From positions 11,758,433 to 11,822,432 of the forward strand of contig NC_092358.1 of NCBI RefSeq assembly GCF_030848805.1: a stretch of DNA of 64,000 nt. Reading direction: 5' to 3'. Every line of letters begins with the position of its first letter. Positions within the stretch are counted from its first letter, which is position 1. Source of the stretch: Temnothorax longispinosus. Lineage: Eukaryota; Arthropoda; Insecta; Hymenoptera; Formicidae. Below are positions 25,789 to 36,235 of the stretch, in pieces. The notes beneath the pieces were generated by a model. That model was not told the DNA's origin. It did no database searches and saw nothing but the letters and a program-made list of their open reading frames with translations. The translations under genes were made by a program, and so were the position numbers.

Positions 25789-26065
25789 TAATATCACTCT
25801 GGTTCGCTAATAAATACGGACCGGGGTCGCTCGAAAATAGGCCGACTTATCCTCTCACCTCAGGATCTCTGAAACATGTAAATAGTGAGGTTGGTTCGCG
25901 CGGCAAGTTAATAATAACGCTGACAAAGATATAAGAAAAATTATTTCGGTATCTGGAAAATAGTAATATCACTCTGGTTCGCTAATAAATACGGACCGGG
26001 GTCGCTCGAAAATGGACCGATAATAATAACGCTGACAAAGATATAAGACAAATTATTTCGGTATC
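25789..26065. repeat. Tandem duplication with internal deletion
   Basis: Copy 1 (25789-25954) and copy 2 (25964-26065) share two blocks: TAATATCACTCTGGTTCGCT through GGGGTCGCTCGAAAAT, and ATAATAACGCTGACAAAGAT through TTATTTCGGTATC. Copy 2 lacks roughly 60 bases present in copy 1 (about 25841-25905). Near-identity indicates a recent local event. Neither copy has an evident coding frame. Confidence 0.8.
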
Positions 26066-28180
26066 ATCTGCAAAATAAATGTGCAAGATTATTAATTTTG
26101 TCAGACTTCTGATTCGGAATCTCCGTAGACAGTCTCTGAAGAAATAACTCTTTATAAAATTTAAATCCTGTTTGTTTCTTGTACAAATATATTACCTCGC
26201 TGTCATCTATATATTTGCAGAAAAATGATCGTAAAAGCAGGTTTTTTATTATTTCATATATTTTCCAATTTTAGTATGATTAGAATAAAAATGTTCTCTT
26301 ATATGTAAATATATATTTATATATATGTATAATTTATAAATATACGCGGAAAAAGTAGAAGATTAAAAGAAAAATGCTGATGCATATAGGAGACTCAATG
26401 AGAAATAATTCGCTTATCAAGAAAGATTGCAGAGCCAACGTTAAAATGTTATTATGTTTAATGATGCATGATAAAATACAATGATAAAAATTAAAAGGTG
26501 ATAAACGCAAAGATAATAAGAGCGAACGTTTAACGGCTCGTTACAAACATTAAATGGGAGAATAATGAAATTCTCCTGTCTCGCGTGTATTCATAACGCT
26601 ATTAGCTGTAGCGTTATATCCCGTGCAGGATGGAGCGACATTTATATTATCCGCCAACGAATTCTTGCTCTATTTAACGCAATACTGAAGCGGAAACCTG
26701 TAAAGATAGGAAAGCCGTTGCGTGAGCTCGAGAATATCACACCCTTGCGCACATGGTAGCTATTCCATCGAGTGACAACCGTTCAACAATCAAATTAATG
26801 CTGCTTATCTGCATCGATTAGCACACGTGCGACTGACAGTGATAAACCGACCTCGAGACGCAATTTCCTCATTTATTAATCGCTTTACATTGACGTGCCA
26901 CGAAATTTGCATAATTATCGTCAAGAATCGATACAGGCTAGAAATAATATTTGTCGATAAACTTTAATTAGAGATTGCCTCGCGTGAATTCTTAAATTTA
27001 AACAATTGTAAACAATGAGAAAATGGTATATATATAAATTTTGAAACTTCTTTCCTGAAATTACCCGTGAGTTAATTTACGAAATTATATGTGTTTTCGA
27101 TGAAAAAGAAACAGATACACTGACAGATAAATTTTCGAAATTAGCGGAACATGAATAATCGGTATTTATTTTGTAAAGACTGTCCCACATTTCGTCGTTA
27201 CCGGCACATTACAATGCACATCTCTCCTCGTTCACTTTTTTAAACATACCAGATAAAAATGTAAATTGTCCTCGATCTCTCGGGCGACCCTGAGAATATC
27301 TTCGACGACGTAACGTAACGTAGTCAGGAACAGCAAAGTGGTACAAATGTATTATACACACGATCATGATTGAATCTAGATATGCCGGAAGTACATTTAC
27401 ATTCCGTGAGAGACGTCGACTTAACGTCCCTCGAACGGCGATAATGTGGCGCATCTCGGTTACCGCTCTTTCTCTCTTTCTCTCTTTCCTCGCTAACCCA
27501 CGCTGGAATTCGAGATGAGTATCGCGATTAAGCACGCATATTTCAAGATAAGATATAATACCGCCAGGTAAACCACCCGAATCGCATCCGCCTGCGGAAT
27601 GACGCTTCGTGACATCCGCGAATGGCTATATGCCAAATAAAACTAATGTGATAACGCCACCCTAATCTTTTCAGATAAAACTGTGAAAAAAGATCCTAGT
27701 GTCTTGGAATTATGCAGACAGGTTTTTTAATTTGAGATTTCATTGCAGTAATGTTTAATGCTGATAACAAAGATAGGAGGAAAACGACTCAAATATAAAA
27801 TTAAATAATAATTTTAAAAATATAAAACTAAATTTTTAAATAATAAATTTAAAAAATTTATTAATGGATTTTTTAAATATAAATGTTTTTAAAGTTCTAA
27901 AATTTATAAAATATCTGAAATTACGTTACGTACTTTTATAACGCACTTTATTTTCCAAAGGCTAGATGCAATCACTCTATTATTATGCATATTTTTCTAA
28001 TCTTCTCGCAAAGAGAGAAAATATGAGGAAAATAAATATTTTTAGGGCGCATATATATATCTTTCACGGCAGGGAACAAAGTAAAACGACGGTTCGGAAA
28101 GCCGTAATTCACAATTCAAGCGTGCCGCGGCTATAGCTAATGAAATAGCACGTAATAGCAGATAAGACTCCTCCGCGGAA
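26066..28180. other. No gene recognised
   Basis: AT-rich DNA with (AT) stretches at about 26300-26345 and 27780-27900. Frames are at most 108 codons and lack family signatures. Confidence 0.5.
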
Positions 28181-28449
28181 CAAGAAGATGACTGTGGCGT
28201 GCTTCCCTTCTTCTTACTTACGCGGGGCCGCCATAAATCTCGTGCCGGCGCGAGGAATTCGCTCGAAGATAACTAAAGATCGAGCGTGCAGCTGCAGCTC
28301 TCAGAGAATACAAGAGAGAATGAGAGGGCACAGGTAGAGAAGAGACGAAAGGGGAGCGAGTAGGTCGAGGAGAAAGCGAGCGGATACGTGGCTTAGGAGG
28401 GCAGAAAAGAGCAGAAGAGAGAGAAAGGAACGACCAGAAAAGGAGGGGG

Positions 28450-28472
28450 AAGAGAGAGAGAGAGAGAGAGAA
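28450..28472. repeat. (GA)n tract
   Basis: About 11 GA units at the end of a longer purine-rich block. Confidence 0.85.
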
Positions 28473-29566
28473 GTTGGTTAAAAGGGACTCTGTTCTCTCC
28501 GAGAGTCGTTAAGACAAAAGGTCGTTACGGGGTTGCTTCCACCCTCCCTTCTCTCCGCTCTCTTCCGTCCCGAGTGTACGTCACTCGCTAAACGAGTAAT
28601 TAGTAATTGCGCGAGGGAGCGAGGTCGCCAGGAAAGTCACCCTTGTCGGAATGCTTTCTGCTTCTTCCGGGTATATGTATGTGTGTGTATTTATATGTGG
28701 GTGGGCATGTCGGTGTGTGTACCCTCTTGCCATCGTGCACTGCAAACAAGCAATGATACGCTCCGGGACGCTTTCTACCCCGAAGAAGGCTCCGTGTCGG
28801 GGGGCGGAAGGGCGAGCTTTCCGAGGGACGCGGCCGGCTGGCTGCTGCTGACGAAGTCGATTTCGGGGACGCCACGCGCGCGAGCGCGGCGAATCAATAT
28901 TTGAACTCGCCGCTATGTAAATCGCAGGATACCCGGCTACCACGAGCACGCTGGGAGACCTTTCCCTCCCCTTCCCCTCGGACGTTTTCCTCTCTCTTTC
29001 TCTCTATCTCTTTCCGAGGAGTTGGATTGAAACGTTCAGTTAAACTTTCCACGAGAAGTCGTGCGGGCGGCCGTCCTCGATTGTGCAAGTAAAAGGATTT
29101 ATTCGTTTTGGTCAACTCAATTGTGTCAGAATTTTCAGACAGAGAGATGAATAGAAAAGTACGCGCTAGAATTTGTAGAACCGTTACATTGCAAAGGATT
29201 GATACGAGCACTGGCGCGAGGAAGATACCGATGCCATATCGATACCGAGCTCTAGAAGTCCGTTGAAACCGTGCCAATCACCTTCGTGACTGCTAAAATA
29301 TATAATCGCTGACTTTCCACTTTTACGAACCAGTTCCGGTGATCCGCGGCGGTTTTTCTCCCGCGCACGAAACTATCGAAAGGAAGGAGGCGGAGGACCT
29401 CTAAGTATCTAAGTGGAAGGGCCAAGGAGTTCGCCGAAGCACTTCCGAGGACGATTCTTCGCGAGGACTTACTTCTTAAGACCCGTTCGCGTTTTGATTG
29501 CACAATCGATTCGAGCTCGGGGGCTTTAAGCGGCGCGAAGAAAAAGTCGTTGAATGGCGACTTGTT

Positions 29567-29640
29567 CCTCCTTTCCTCTTCTCCTTCTCTCTTTTCTTTC
29601 TTTTCTTCTTTTTCTTTTTTCCCTTTTCCTTTTCTTTTCG
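29567..29640. repeat. Polypyrimidine tract
   Basis: About 74 bases consisting only of C and T, apart from a terminal G. It explains the Lys/Glu-rich and Ser/Phe-rich frames on the two strands here. Confidence 0.85.
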
Positions 29641-29720
29641 AAACCGTCTCTCCGCTCGCTTTGGAGAATCGCCGCTCCAACGACGATCGACCGTCCGACC
29701 TCGCGGATCAATGCAGAATA

Positions 29721-31047
29721 GCCGCTTTTGCGACAAGGTCCTCGAGACAACGACGACGGGAAACTTTAAATATCGCGTTCCCTTCCTTAAATATTCCGCT
29801 GGGAAAGATTGAATTCCGTCCTCCTGCCCATTCTCTACTCACTCTTGACGATCGTGCCTCCGTCCGCCTCTTCCCTAAAAGCCAATCTTTGATTTATCTG
29901 CCGACTCTTGAACATGCGACGGAAGTACCTTTTCAAACGTTTTAAAAGATTTTTCAAGAGGGTATAATTTTTTGAAGAATTATTATTATATATTGTTTTT
30001 AATGTAGTCTTTTATTGTAGCTTATCGTTAATTTTACCTTTTAAAAGACCCGTAATAATAGTAGCGAAATTCATTTTTGTACTTTTATATTTTATATTTT
30101 ATAAAAAAAAACGTAATACAAATTAGTTTTATAAATAGTAAAAAGTATTGAATAGAGAATTGTTTTTGAATTAAATTTGTAAATTTTTGTATACAAATGT
30201 ATTTGATCAATTCTTTAAAAGCATTATTTAAATCAATTTTAGGATTACGTTATTCAAGAGTCGCTCTCGGCAAAAAAAGCGGCGATGTAATTAAATGTTT
30301 AGTCCGAGTATTCATAGTGTTCTGCAATTTATGTTTCCTTCGTAATCTCTCTAGTACCTACGTTACGCAATTCTTTTACGATGTTATTGCGCTCTTATCG
30401 ACATATTTACTCGCTTACGGTGCATTTGCGCGTCGCTTAAAAAAAAAACCAACGCCCACTGGCTATGCAGCGTTAATGAAGTCCCGTGCATTACCTTTGG
30501 CGCCGTTTCGTCTCTCATCTCTCGAGTTTCCCGTTACACATTCCATCAAATGAAAACATCTGAGCTTGTCGCACGCGGACAAAAAACGAAAAATCGCCGT
30601 CGTTCGCAATGCTAGACGAGAGAAGTAGAGTAACATCAATACCAGGCGCGTCTCTAATCAGCCGCGAAGTACAAGCTCGAAGTGCAATGAGACACTGGCA
30701 GAAACATTATGCGTCATTTCCGCATAAACGTAATATGCCCCGTAAAGTACATCGCGTATGTATTTTGCGATAAAATCCGGCGACGGTCCCGTTTACACAA
30801 CGAGTCACGTATATACGCGGCGAAATTACGTTAAAATGAATTATCGTCGAAACGTAAAACCGTTTATCCCATCGAGAGAGCGCAATGTGCCGTAACTGAA
30901 TAAACGTAAAATGCAGCTGGACCCTAATCCGACAGTTACCGGGCCCGTTGTGTCAAGATATGTCGAAACATTTAGAGAGAGGATTTAATTCTTCAATAGA
31001 AAAAACTCAGTAAATTTTTAACGAGCAAAATTAAATCAATGCTGAAT
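29721..31047. other. No gene recognised
   Basis: AT-rich DNA leading up to the DIRS-like element. A 118-codon frame at 30197-30553 shows no family signature. Confidence 0.5.
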
Positions 31048-31216
31048 AATTATATGATTAAACGAACTTACCTGTAAGTGAAGTTCTATCATAATTGTAT
31101 GAAGCGCCTCTTCCGAAGAGATCATATGGTAGTAGCCCCTACTATGTACCGATGTACCACAGTTTTAAAGTTCTAAAACTTTCCGCTAGGGTTAGCTTCC
31201 CGTTCCGTTGGTCATT
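31048..31216. repeat. Inverted terminal repeat, 3' side of the element
   Basis: 31118-31216 is an exact inverted copy of 36236-36334 (99 bp by my reading). The outer part differs: after the related sequence AATTGTATGAAGCGCCTCTT, this end carries an extra ~46-bp extension (31048 to about 31093) that is absent at the other end. Unequal ITRs with an extension on one side are known in DIRS-type elements. The extension includes, on the minus strand, CAGGTAAGT, a perfect splice-donor consensus. Confidence 0.8.
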
Positions 31217-31285
31217 TATTTAAAGTGCTGCCGTAATATCTAGGGTTCTAATAATATTAGAATTGGGTATATACTGGGTGGGACC

Positions 31286-31396
31286 GATCTCTTCGGAAGA
31301 GGCGCTTCATACAATTATGATAGAACTTCACTTACAGGTAAGTTCGTTTAATCATATAATTGTATTGCGCGCCTCTTCCTCGAGATCATATGGTAG
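31286..31396. repeat. Internal complementary region (ICR)
   Basis: 31286-31361 is a perfect 76-base reverse complement of the outer left end (31048-31123). 31358-31396 is a perfect 39-base reverse complement of the outer right end (36320-36358). The two halves overlap by AATT, the four bases found at both outer termini. In DIRS-type elements such a region is proposed to template end completion and circle closure. Here it contains exactly the junction that would result from joining the two ends at AATT. Confidence 0.85.
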
Positions 31397-31689
31397 CTGT
31401 TTAAAGTTATTACGGCAGATAGATTATGCCTGAGATTCCGTGAAAGGGACAACAAAATTTTATACATTTACAATTTTTAACCGCATTTAGCGTATATCCA
31501 CTTAACCAAAGGATTTAAACACAAGGACAATTAAATCCTTAATTTGTATAACTAAGGATAGATTTAGCGATATATTTATATATTTTAATTATATATAATA
31601 TATATTTCAATTATTATTAAAATTATCCTGCGCACCATTTACTGCGCCCGGCTCTAATTGGTTTTTTTTTTTTTTTTTTAAGCTTTGCA

Positions 31690-32420
31690 AAACATTCTCG
31701 ACCACTTTGCCGCCTTTCTAACAACGTCTATGGTGACGTCACTTCGCTTATCGGTCGAAATTGAGGCATGGCGGGTGCTATATGCACTGGTCACATCTGT
31801 GTCAATTCTACTTACGTTGTCAAACAGCGTTACTACTATTAAGATAGTTTTTCAACCGTTATGACTTAATATCACCCCAGCGCCATGATTCAATACAATA
31901 CAATCCTGGGATCCTCAGAATCATATTTTGGCCAGTGGCATGCTAGGATGCAGCTTTCTAACTTATCTTCATTCTCGCATCTTGTGTGCAATAGACCTTA
32001 GACCAGAACTTGAGATTAACCTCCAAGGCGTTTGTTGGTGTACCTATATATATATGCAACCTGTTCACTAAATAAGTTCTTCTGAGAGGTGGCGAATAAA
32101 GGTCGATGATTTCTGGTCAAACTTGAACTCAGATCTTTGGCTCATTAGAGCAGCGCACATCTTTCTGTGCTATGATCACCACCACCTCTGGATTTTATAA
32201 TAATAAGACTTATCCAAGATTATTATGTACAACTATCAGACACGTCCTATCAGACACGTCCATAAGAGACTTTACTTTCTTGAAACCTTTTAATCAAGAG
32301 CTCCATCCGTGAAGAAAACATGATGTCTGTCGTCTCTTAGCTCGGACGCTTCTTTGGCAGCGTCCCGACAATCAGGATAATCCTCTTCCAGAGAGGATAT
32401 GACTTCCTGTCAAGGAACCA
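31690..32420 (-). pseudogene. Tyrosine recombinase remnant
   Basis: The C-terminal catalytic block is recognisable on the minus strand: STRHAS at 31762-31779, preceded by Tyr (31780-31782) where the His of the HxxR motif is expected, then IDVVRKAAKW at 31702-31731. This matches the (H)STRHA...ID.(I)R.AGW pattern of DIRS recombinases. An N-terminal fragment with ETTDIMFSS (32310-32336) followed by IKRFQES resembles the core-binding region. The nucleophile tyrosine region appears lost in a poly(A) run (31662-31679 on the plus strand). Several stops and frameshifts separate these blocks. A functional enzyme would cut and join the circular DNA intermediate; this copy is inactive. Confidence 0.7.
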
Positions 32421-32719
32421 CAGAAAATATTTACTCGATTCTAAATAAAACGAATCAGAATCCAAGATTATTAAGTACACTGGGCCTCATGCCCGAACCG
32501 GCCACTTAGGGGCCACTTCAATATTTCTCGAACCTTCCAATTTCACTTTTTTTTTTTTTTTTTATAGTCGCGAACGGAGAAGTTGCGTAAAAATTAAAAT
32601 TGTTTCCAGAAATAAGTAAACGCGTTAATAACTAACGCTTCTCAATCGCTTATCCACGAGATATGACGCAAACATTTGGAATTGGTTCGAGATGCAAATA
32701 AGTTGATGTTCGGTTTACA

Positions 32720-33020
32720 AAACCTCTGTACTATCGTCGAAAAGAAACCGTATTTGATAACACAAACTTCGTTTCCGGTTCAAGATGTCTCGACGCTCTT
32801 CTTGAATCGTATATACAATGTAAAGATCCAAAGATCCTTCTCTTTGCATCCCCCTCAGTCCTCTGAATTTTTGCGAGTTACTTAAGACCAAAAACACTGA
32901 TAAGAACTCAAGATAGTTGATATGGCATTCCGATATCCGTGAATCCGCTGAGCTTGGTAAAAAACACCTCAACCGGAGGGTAACGCATCCAAATGTATTT
33001 CTAAGGCAAATTTGAAAAGA
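32720..33020 (-). pseudogene. RNase H remnant of the DIRS pol
   Basis: On the minus strand LEIHLDALPSG begins at 33004, with the presumed first catalytic Asp at 32987-32989. A TGA follows at 32969-32971 where Trp is usual (SGWG), then GVFYQAQRIHGY. A one-base frameshift leads to HINYLEFLSVFLVL, with the presumed catalytic Glu at 32907-32909. This order and spacing match the RNase H domain found downstream of reverse transcriptase in DIRS elements, which degrades RNA in RNA:DNA hybrids. The domain becomes unrecognisable after about 32740. The stop and the frameshift make it non-functional. Confidence 0.7.
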
Positions 33021-33089
33021 AAAAACTTTTAATGAAACACCAGTCAAAAAACCTCTTTTAATTCGTGTTTCTTTGAAACACAATCAATT

Positions 33090-33860
33090 TTTCTTATTCA
33101 GAATACTTCATGTGTATCCAACCAAATTTTAAGGCTACACAACATAAACCTAAGGTTCCTATGAACCTGGCAAAAATCTCGAATGGAATATCGTGTAATT
33201 GCCTCGGATTTATAAGCTGTTCACTAATTTTAGGTACTCGTATCCTAATCAAACCAAGAACCATATCTCTGGTCGCCAGCTTCATTTTTCTCCTTTTCTC
33301 ACTCATTATGAATCATAGTGATTCCAGAAACTGCATGTTTCTTGTATGTTTCTCGAACATACCGTATATGTCTCATCTAGAAGAAGAAAGCCATCCAATT
33401 AATTAATTAACGGATAAGTAGCCCAATTCTCTTAGGTAAGAGATTGGCTTCATAGTTTTTTTTTTTTTTTTTTTTTTAAGTGTACGAAGCCGTGTTTTGC
33501 ACAAAAACGGGTACTTTAGCTCATAAAGAGCACCTTCAACAAAATTCTCAAGTACTTATATTGTCTGAATCAGCAATGTGAATTAATTAATATGCGTCCT
33601 TCAAATCAATCGACGCCAGGAATTATCCTTTAGCCAGAATTTGTTTGACCTTTTTTCTGTCTTTTATTTAAGATGCTCAACATATTGGTAACTTATTTAT
33701 TAAGCTATAACTTATAAAGCTTTTTCAGATTAAGGATTAACCTGTAAAAAATTTATTAGGTTTGGGAATAAGATAATTCTTGAAATAATTAATTTGAAAC
33801 TGGCTGATACTTCGGAATGGCCTGCTTTCTCGATAGCTGTATTATTTGTTACGAATCTGT
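33090..33860 (-). pseudogene. Reverse transcriptase remnant of the DIRS pol
   Basis: Motifs in minus-strand order are as follows. A block with SEVSASFKLIISRIILFPN-like sequence lies near 33790-33820. Motif A, SIDLKDAY, is at 33590-33613. VEGALYELKYPF is at 33505-33540. ISYLRELG-YLSVN is at 33406-33444. The YxDD region reads LDGFLLL from 33398, so the second catalytic Asp is Gly. A thumb/connection block with FARFIGTL and FGWIHMKYSE ends at 33097. At least five frame changes or stops separate these. A 23-base poly(A) (33457-33479 on the plus strand) sits where the sequence before MKP should be. The set of motifs fits DIRS reverse transcriptases better than LTR or LINE types. Non-functional. 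Confidence 0.8.
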
Positions 33861-33908
33861 ATCTTTACCTGCTCGGCTATTGCGGTTTTTTCGTATATAT
33901 GAGTTGTC

Positions 33909-34325
33909 TCATTGACATTTAGGCTGTGCCAGTCTATTGGCAACCTTACTTACAACTAATTTCTTTTTGTAGGCGCTTGTTCCGGCTTCCAACCGGTAAC
34001 GTACCGGTAATGTGATTTTGAGAGGACAAGTTCTGTTATTGACTGTACATCTGCCTCTGCTCGCTCGCCTTCGATTGACCGTATGGCCTCTGTCGATTTC
34101 GGCGAGACAGCCTCGCGAGTTTCTAGAACTCGAGGCCCTTGCAATTCCAGCAATGGCAGCAGTCGTTCTGTGCTTCATTGATTGCCGCACAATTTTGGTT
34201 TTTGAACCATACGCTCGTCCTCTTACAATAGTGCTGTCTAAAACAGATTTAACCTCCAAATTTATATTTAGTGGATTTATTACCGCATAAGTTTTCCGGA
34301 GGAATTTTTTAATTTGCATTTTCAA
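33909..34325 (-). pseudogene. Open frame upstream of RT, possible ORF1 remnant
   Basis: A 138-codon minus-strand frame lies directly upstream of the RT remnant. It is rich in Ser, Arg and Lys (for example SSSRNSRG) and starts within the first copy of the 145-bp repeat motif. A second frame over the same DNA is also open for 65 codons. Its position fits the end of a gag-like ORF, but no family signature was found, so coding status is uncertain. Confidence 0.25.
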
Positions 34326-35670
34326 GGCGAATTAGTTGGACCAAGACACCTGAATAACTTTTTCAGCAGGACCTTTCGCTCCTCCAAGGGAAGATCTTTT
34401 ACAAAGACGTCTTCCCGCCTGACTACAAGATCTTTGTAACCCGCTGGTTTTAGGATTCTGTCAGGCAAAATGCAATCTCTGAACATATCTACGATCAAAC
34501 AGGAGAGCGACTCCTCGTATCACGACTCTTACCGTCTCGACGCTAAGCAGATTTACAAGCGTCTTTTTAAACCTTATCTTAAGGGTCGCTGCTAAACGTA
34601 CTAAGAAACAGATACGCACTAGTTCTTAAGAAATCCTTGTCGTAAGAAAGACCTTCCAAATAATAACGACTACAGCTTTTCCTATTGGCATCATAATATC
34701 GCCTGTAAGGATATTCGTATTCGAGGAAAAATAGTCTATCTAATAGTTTCAAGGCGAGTTATACTCGGATTGTTTTTTAATATATTGGTTGAACCAATAT
34801 ATTTACGGATAATATTTTCCGCAATAATTTCTAAAAAATTTTAGATACCATCCTTAGTCAATAGTTGTCGATTGGCAGTCTGGTCGAAATTATTTACCTT
34901 TCTGATGATATTCTGAAACAAGATGTTATGAGTAAAGGTTATGTATGCAATTGAATTTTATCAATCACACATTTCCAAGGTGAACTGGTTGGACCAAAAC
35001 ACCTGGCTTTGCATATGCGTATTATATGTGCACAATTGAAGTTCCTCAATTTGTCTTTTCAAGTCGAATTGGTTAGACCAAGACTAAATCCCTTTTTTAA
35101 AGTCGCTACAGTCAGTACAGTCCCGAACAGGCTTGATAGCTGAGAGGACGTTACGCGGTGAGGTTTTGTGCACAATTAAAATTCAATTTGTATTCTCAAG
35201 TCGAATTGGTTGGACCAAGACGCCTGAATCTCGCCTATGCATCTTACCCCATTTTTAAAGTCGCTCCGAACGGGCTTGATGGTTGAAAGGACGTTACGTG
35301 GCAAGGTTATGTGCACAATTAAAATTTTTAATTTGCATTCTCAAGGCGAATTGGTTGGACCAAAACACCTGAATCTCGCCTATGCATCTTACCATTTTAA
35401 GATCACTACCGCCCCGACCCAACTTGCTAGCTGGGAGGACGTTACGCGGCGAGATTATGTGCACAATTGAAATTTTTCAATTTGCATTCTCAAGGCGAAT
35501 TGGTTGGACCAAGACACCTGAATCTCGCCTATGCGTCTTACCTTTTTGAAGTCACTACCGCCCGATGGTTAGGCTATCGTAGGACATTCCGCAATGAGGT
35601 TATGCACAATTGAAGTTTCTCAATTTGCATTCTCAAGGTGAATTGGTTGGACCAAAACACCTGAAACCTT
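34324..35670. repeat. ~145-bp tandem repeats inside the DIRS element
   Basis: The core AAGGCGAATTGGTTGGACCA (with variants), usually followed by (G/A)ACACCTGAATC, recurs at 34324, 34976, 35060, 35197, 35342, 35491 and 35634. The last four are spaced 143-149 bp apart and also share GTGCACAATTGAAATTT, GGACGTTACGCGG and CGCCTATGCATCTTACC. The first copy is separated from the rest by about 650 bp. The array lies between the 5' end and the RT of the element (minus sense). It may be expanded gag-region sequence or a non-coding array. Confidence 0.8.
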
Positions 35671-35972
35671 CCTTTACGCATTACTGCGTTGACATATAGT
35701 CGATATAGACACCTTTATATCTTGCTGCTGCGTCTCGCTCGGTTACTTTCGTCTAACCGTCAGGTGCCTCCTTGGCACCGAGGATGACGACGGTGAGCCA
35801 CGAGCACGACCGTAATGGTCGTGATGATCACGACACAGCGGCGACGGCGACGACGAGAGGATGCCTCGCGCGCGGTGCTCGCGATTACTCGCAACAACGA
35901 CGCGCTTCCCTTCACTTCACCTGTTTCCCACGAACGTACGGAAACGCCGTGGAAGTGCAGCGTCAACCATTG

Positions 35973-36227
35973 TCACGACGACAACGGTCCGGTTTCGTGT
36001 AGCCGTCGTTCGTCGTCACTCGGCACATAACCTCGCACCGTACACATATGTGACATATGTAAGTGACACCGTACACATATGAGAACGACGAACGCTACCT
36101 CACCGTCGCTATAGTTTCCTTTCTGTACCTCCTCGCCGTCTTCCGAACTCGAGGAACCGTCTCTAACTTTCCTTACTTCTATTTTCTTCGGAATCTCGTA
36201 AACACGCGTGTGGCTTAATCGGCACAA
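35973..36227 (-). pseudogene. Possible gag-like ORF start
   Basis: An 84-codon minus-strand frame opens nine bases inside the 5' inverted terminal repeat (which starts at 36236). It contains a lysine-rich segment followed by an acidic serine stretch (SSSSEDGEE). The position at the head of the element fits ORF1 of a retroelement. The frame closes early and the following GC-rich DNA (35760-35966) holds only Arg-rich short frames. No gag signature was recognised. Confidence 0.25.
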
Positions 36228-36235
36228 AGTAAAAG

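Larger units (their letters stand above)
28181..29720. other. CpG- and GA-rich island, possible regulatory DNA
   Basis: This stretch combines high CpG content, a purine-rich block of about 240 bases (28315-28475) ending in (GA)n, and a long polypyrimidine tract (29567-29640). Such composition is typical of GAGA-rich insect promoters or 5'UTRs. Overlapping frames up to 142 codons occur on both strands, many being low-complexity Lys/Glu/Arg readings of the purine tract. No exon can be supported. Confidence 0.3.

Noticed and set aside
29252..29945. Overlapping Lys/Glu/Arg-rich and Ser/Phe-rich frames
   Set aside because: They are readings of a purine/pyrimidine tract on opposite strands.
31098..31319. 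A separate 221-bp foldback MITE next to a larger TIR transposon
   Set aside because: The inverted match extends beyond both ends (31048-31361), abuts a second match to the far terminus and overlaps it by AATT. ITR plus internal complementary region of one DIRS-like element explains all of it.
32116..32172. tRNA-like A-box (TAGCACAGAAAG) and B-box-like (GAGTTCAAGTTTG) on the minus strand, suggesting a SINE
   Set aside because: The B-box is a poor match, and the position falls in the middle of the recombinase remnant of the DIRS element. Chance similarity is more likely.
36036..36081. Direct repeat ACCGTACACATATG twice
   Set aside because: Too short to interpret; it lies within the DIRS-like element and is likely local slippage.
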